In this document: positions 62,866 through 64,000 of the stretch, piece by piece
Position numbering within the stretch: the stretch's first letter is position 1
Layout of the letters: every line of letters begins with the position of its first letter
Assembly (NCBI RefSeq): GCF_000963965.1
Contig: NZ_BAMX01000017.1
Span: 95,375-159,374 of the forward strand
Length of the DNA stretch: 64,000 bases
Direction: 5' to 3'
Source of the DNA: Acetobacter orientalis
Lineage (GTDB): Bacteria > Pseudomonadota > Alphaproteobacteria > Acetobacterales > Acetobacteraceae
Made by a program: the position numbers and the translations under genes
The notes under the pieces: model-generated
The model's database searches: none
The model's input: the letters and a program-made list of their open reading frames with translations, nothing else
What the model was told of the DNA's origin: nothing

Positions 62866-63768
62866 CTAAGATTCTACCGGTTCATAACGCATTGCCTCGA
62901 CAAAAAGCGAAAAAGGCATGGTATTCTGGTGGTGGTGAGGAAAGCAGAGATGGTATCCAGTCCAATAGGGACACCAGTCTTGAAGAACTTTGACCAAACG
63001 ACCATCGGCAATATATTTCTCCGCGACCATTTCCGGCATATGTGCCAGACCGAGCCCATCCAGACAGGCATCCCGTACAGGAAAAATGCTGTTAAATATC
63101 AAAGGGCCATCAACGCGTACCTTGACGTCTCGACCGTTCTTTTCAAATTCCCAAGCGTAAATCCCACCGTGTGTTGGCAGACGCATGGTGATGCATTGAT
63201 GCTTCAGAAGGTCATGCGGAACCTTCGGTTTGGCATTTTTCCTGAAATAGGATTTCGTGCCCACAACGACAAACCGAATATCTGGCGTGAGAGGCACCGA
63301 AGTCATCTCCTTGGTTACCTGTTCTCCCAGCCTAACTCCGGCATCGAAACGCTCGGCTACGATATCCACCAGCTTGAGATCCGCATTGATCTCGACTTTG
63401 ACGTCAGGATATTTTTTAAGGAACTGCTCAATCCTCGGTCTGAGGATATAGGCAATGACATCGTCCGTTGCAGTGACACGGATCAGCCCACTCGGCACAT
63501 CCCGCAGCTCACCCAGAGAGGCAATCTGACTTTCAATCTGATCAAAATGCGGTCCAATGTTGCGAATAAGATAGTCACCTGCATTTGTGGGTGTCACACT
63601 CCGCGTCGTCCGTGTCAGCAATCGTAGGCCCAGACGTTCTTCCAGAAGACGAACCGTATGGCTCAATGCCGACTGGGACACACCCATTTTTGCAGCGGCC
63701 CGCGTAAAGCTCTTCTCACGCGCCACAGCCAGAAACGCGATCAGGTCATTAAAATTCTCGCGAGACAT
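62866..63768 (-). CDS. LysR-family transcription regulator
   Basis: 300 residues. The N-terminal winged helix is clear (FNDLIAFLAVAREKSFTRAAAKMGVSQSALSHTVRLLEERLGLRLLTRTTRSVTPTNAG), followed by an effector-binding domain (SGLIRVTATDDVIAYILRPRIEQFLKKYPDVKVEI, RFDAGVRLGEQV). It belongs to the group close to DsdC/AaeR/PgrR-type LysR proteins. It lies on the same strand upstream of the methyltransferase-SDR unit and probably controls that cassette. A palindrome lies directly before its start. Confidence 0.94.
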   Translation of the reverse strand: MSRENFNDLIAFLAVAREKSFTRAAAKMGVSQSALSHTVRLLEERLGLRLLTRTTRSVTPTNAGDYLIRNIGPHFDQIESQIASLGELRDVPSGLIRVTATDDVIAYILRPRIEQFLKKYPDVKVEINADLKLVDIVAERFDAGVRLGEQVTKEMTSVPLTPDIRFVVVGTKSYFRKNAKPKVPHDLLKHQCITMRLPTHGGIYAWEFEKNGRDVKVRVDGPLIFNSIFPVRDACLDGLGLAHMPEMVAEKYIADGRLVKVLQDWCPYWTGYHLCFPHHHQNTMPFSLFVEAMRYEPVES

Positions 63769-63799
63769 ATATGAGCCCTTTTTATAAATATGCTCATAT
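63769..63799. promoter_or_regulatory. Inverted repeat upstream of the LysR gene
   Basis: ATATGAGC and GCTCATAT, perfect eight-base arms with 15 bases between, begin immediately before the LysR start codon. LysR proteins often bind such spaced dyads near their own promoter, so autoregulation is plausible. Confidence 0.55.
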
Positions 63800-63832
63800 T
63801 ATTTTAGGCACAGCTCTGCTCGCCGTCGAGAT

Positions 63833-63957
63833 TTAGCTTTCCCCAGCGCTCCTACCATTCATAGTATCATCCAGCTTTCGTGCTGCGTTCAATGCAATAG
63901 CGCAGCCATACCATGCCTCCCCCCAATGTCTTGGAGGATATGAGAGCAAGCGACTGA
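63833..63957 (-). pseudogene. C-terminal fragment of an unidentified gene, cut by a likely IS end
   Basis: On the minus strand an open frame ending in TAA at 63833-63835 encodes about 41 residues (SRLLSYPPRHWGEAWYGCA, then IALNAARKLDDTMNGRSAGES) with protein-like composition. It runs into the putative insertion-sequence end at 63958, where a stop appears in frame. I read it as the 3' remnant of a gene split or truncated by the insertion. The family is not recognised. Confidence 0.4.
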
Positions 63958-64000
63958 CTGAACTGCCCCGGGTTTACCGGAGAGTAAAACTCTCGGAGGA
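63958..64000. mobile_element. Possible terminal inverted repeat of an IS3-family insertion sequence
   Basis: The last 43 bases start TGAACTGCCCCGGGTTTACC and resemble, from memory, the TGAAC-CGCC-CGGG-type ends of IS3-family elements. A small inner repeat GAGAGT-AAA-ACTCTC follows. No transposase is visible because the window ends here. The call rests on a short motif only. Confidence 0.45.

Noticed and set aside
62863..63627. 254-codon plus-strand frame across the LysR gene
   Set aside because: Shadow of the LysR gene; no ribosome site or domain signature.

Overview
The window is bacterial chromosome and most likely belongs to a motile acetic acid bacterium (Alphaproteobacteria, Acetobacteraceae). 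This is inferred from gene content and order: alphaproteobacterial flagellar genes with FlaF, a CtrA-family regulator, short flagellin, and a complete urea-uptake/urease block. Base composition is close to balanced. No rRNA, tRNA or CRISPR array was seen.

Region 1 (1-29.7 kb) is a large flagellar locus broken into opposing blocks. It holds fliF (cut by the window edge), a MotE-like protein, a bactofilin-like protein, flgH-flgA-flgG (minus); flgF, flgK, flgL, an L,D-transpeptidase, a TPR/glycosyltransferase, fliG, fliL, fliM, flagellin (plus); flgC, flgB (minus); a CtrA/FtcR-type regulator with a degenerate receiver, fliE, fliQ, fliR, flhB and the hook gene flgE (plus). Several accessory envelope proteins sit among the structural genes.

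Region 2 (29.7-37.4 kb) is a signalling island with three haem-globin sensors wired to three outputs: a chemotaxis transducer, a diguanylate cyclase, and a GAF-GGDEF-globin-GAF-EAL protein. The flagellin regulator flaF and an HD-GYP phosphodiesterase lie among them. Together they suggest that oxygen (or another haem ligand) sets swimming direction, flagellin output and c-di-GMP level from one locus.

Region 3 (38-41 kb) is a divergent copper pair, copA and csoR. Region 4 (41-59 kb) is a nitrogen-scavenging block: urtABCDE plus a nickel permease (minus), a divergent histidine kinase fused to an NCS1 transporter with its LuxR-type partner, a porin and a small secreted protein, and the overlapping operon ureDABCEFG. 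Paired inverted repeats between urtA and the kinase look like operators of the two-component system.

Region 5 (59.2-64 kb) reads like a later arrival: a cupin of the Mn-dependent hydroxynitrile lyase family, an MFS exporter, an SDR, an exported methyltransferase-like protein and a LysR regulator. It ends in a truncated gene and what looks like an insertion-sequence terminus at the window edge.
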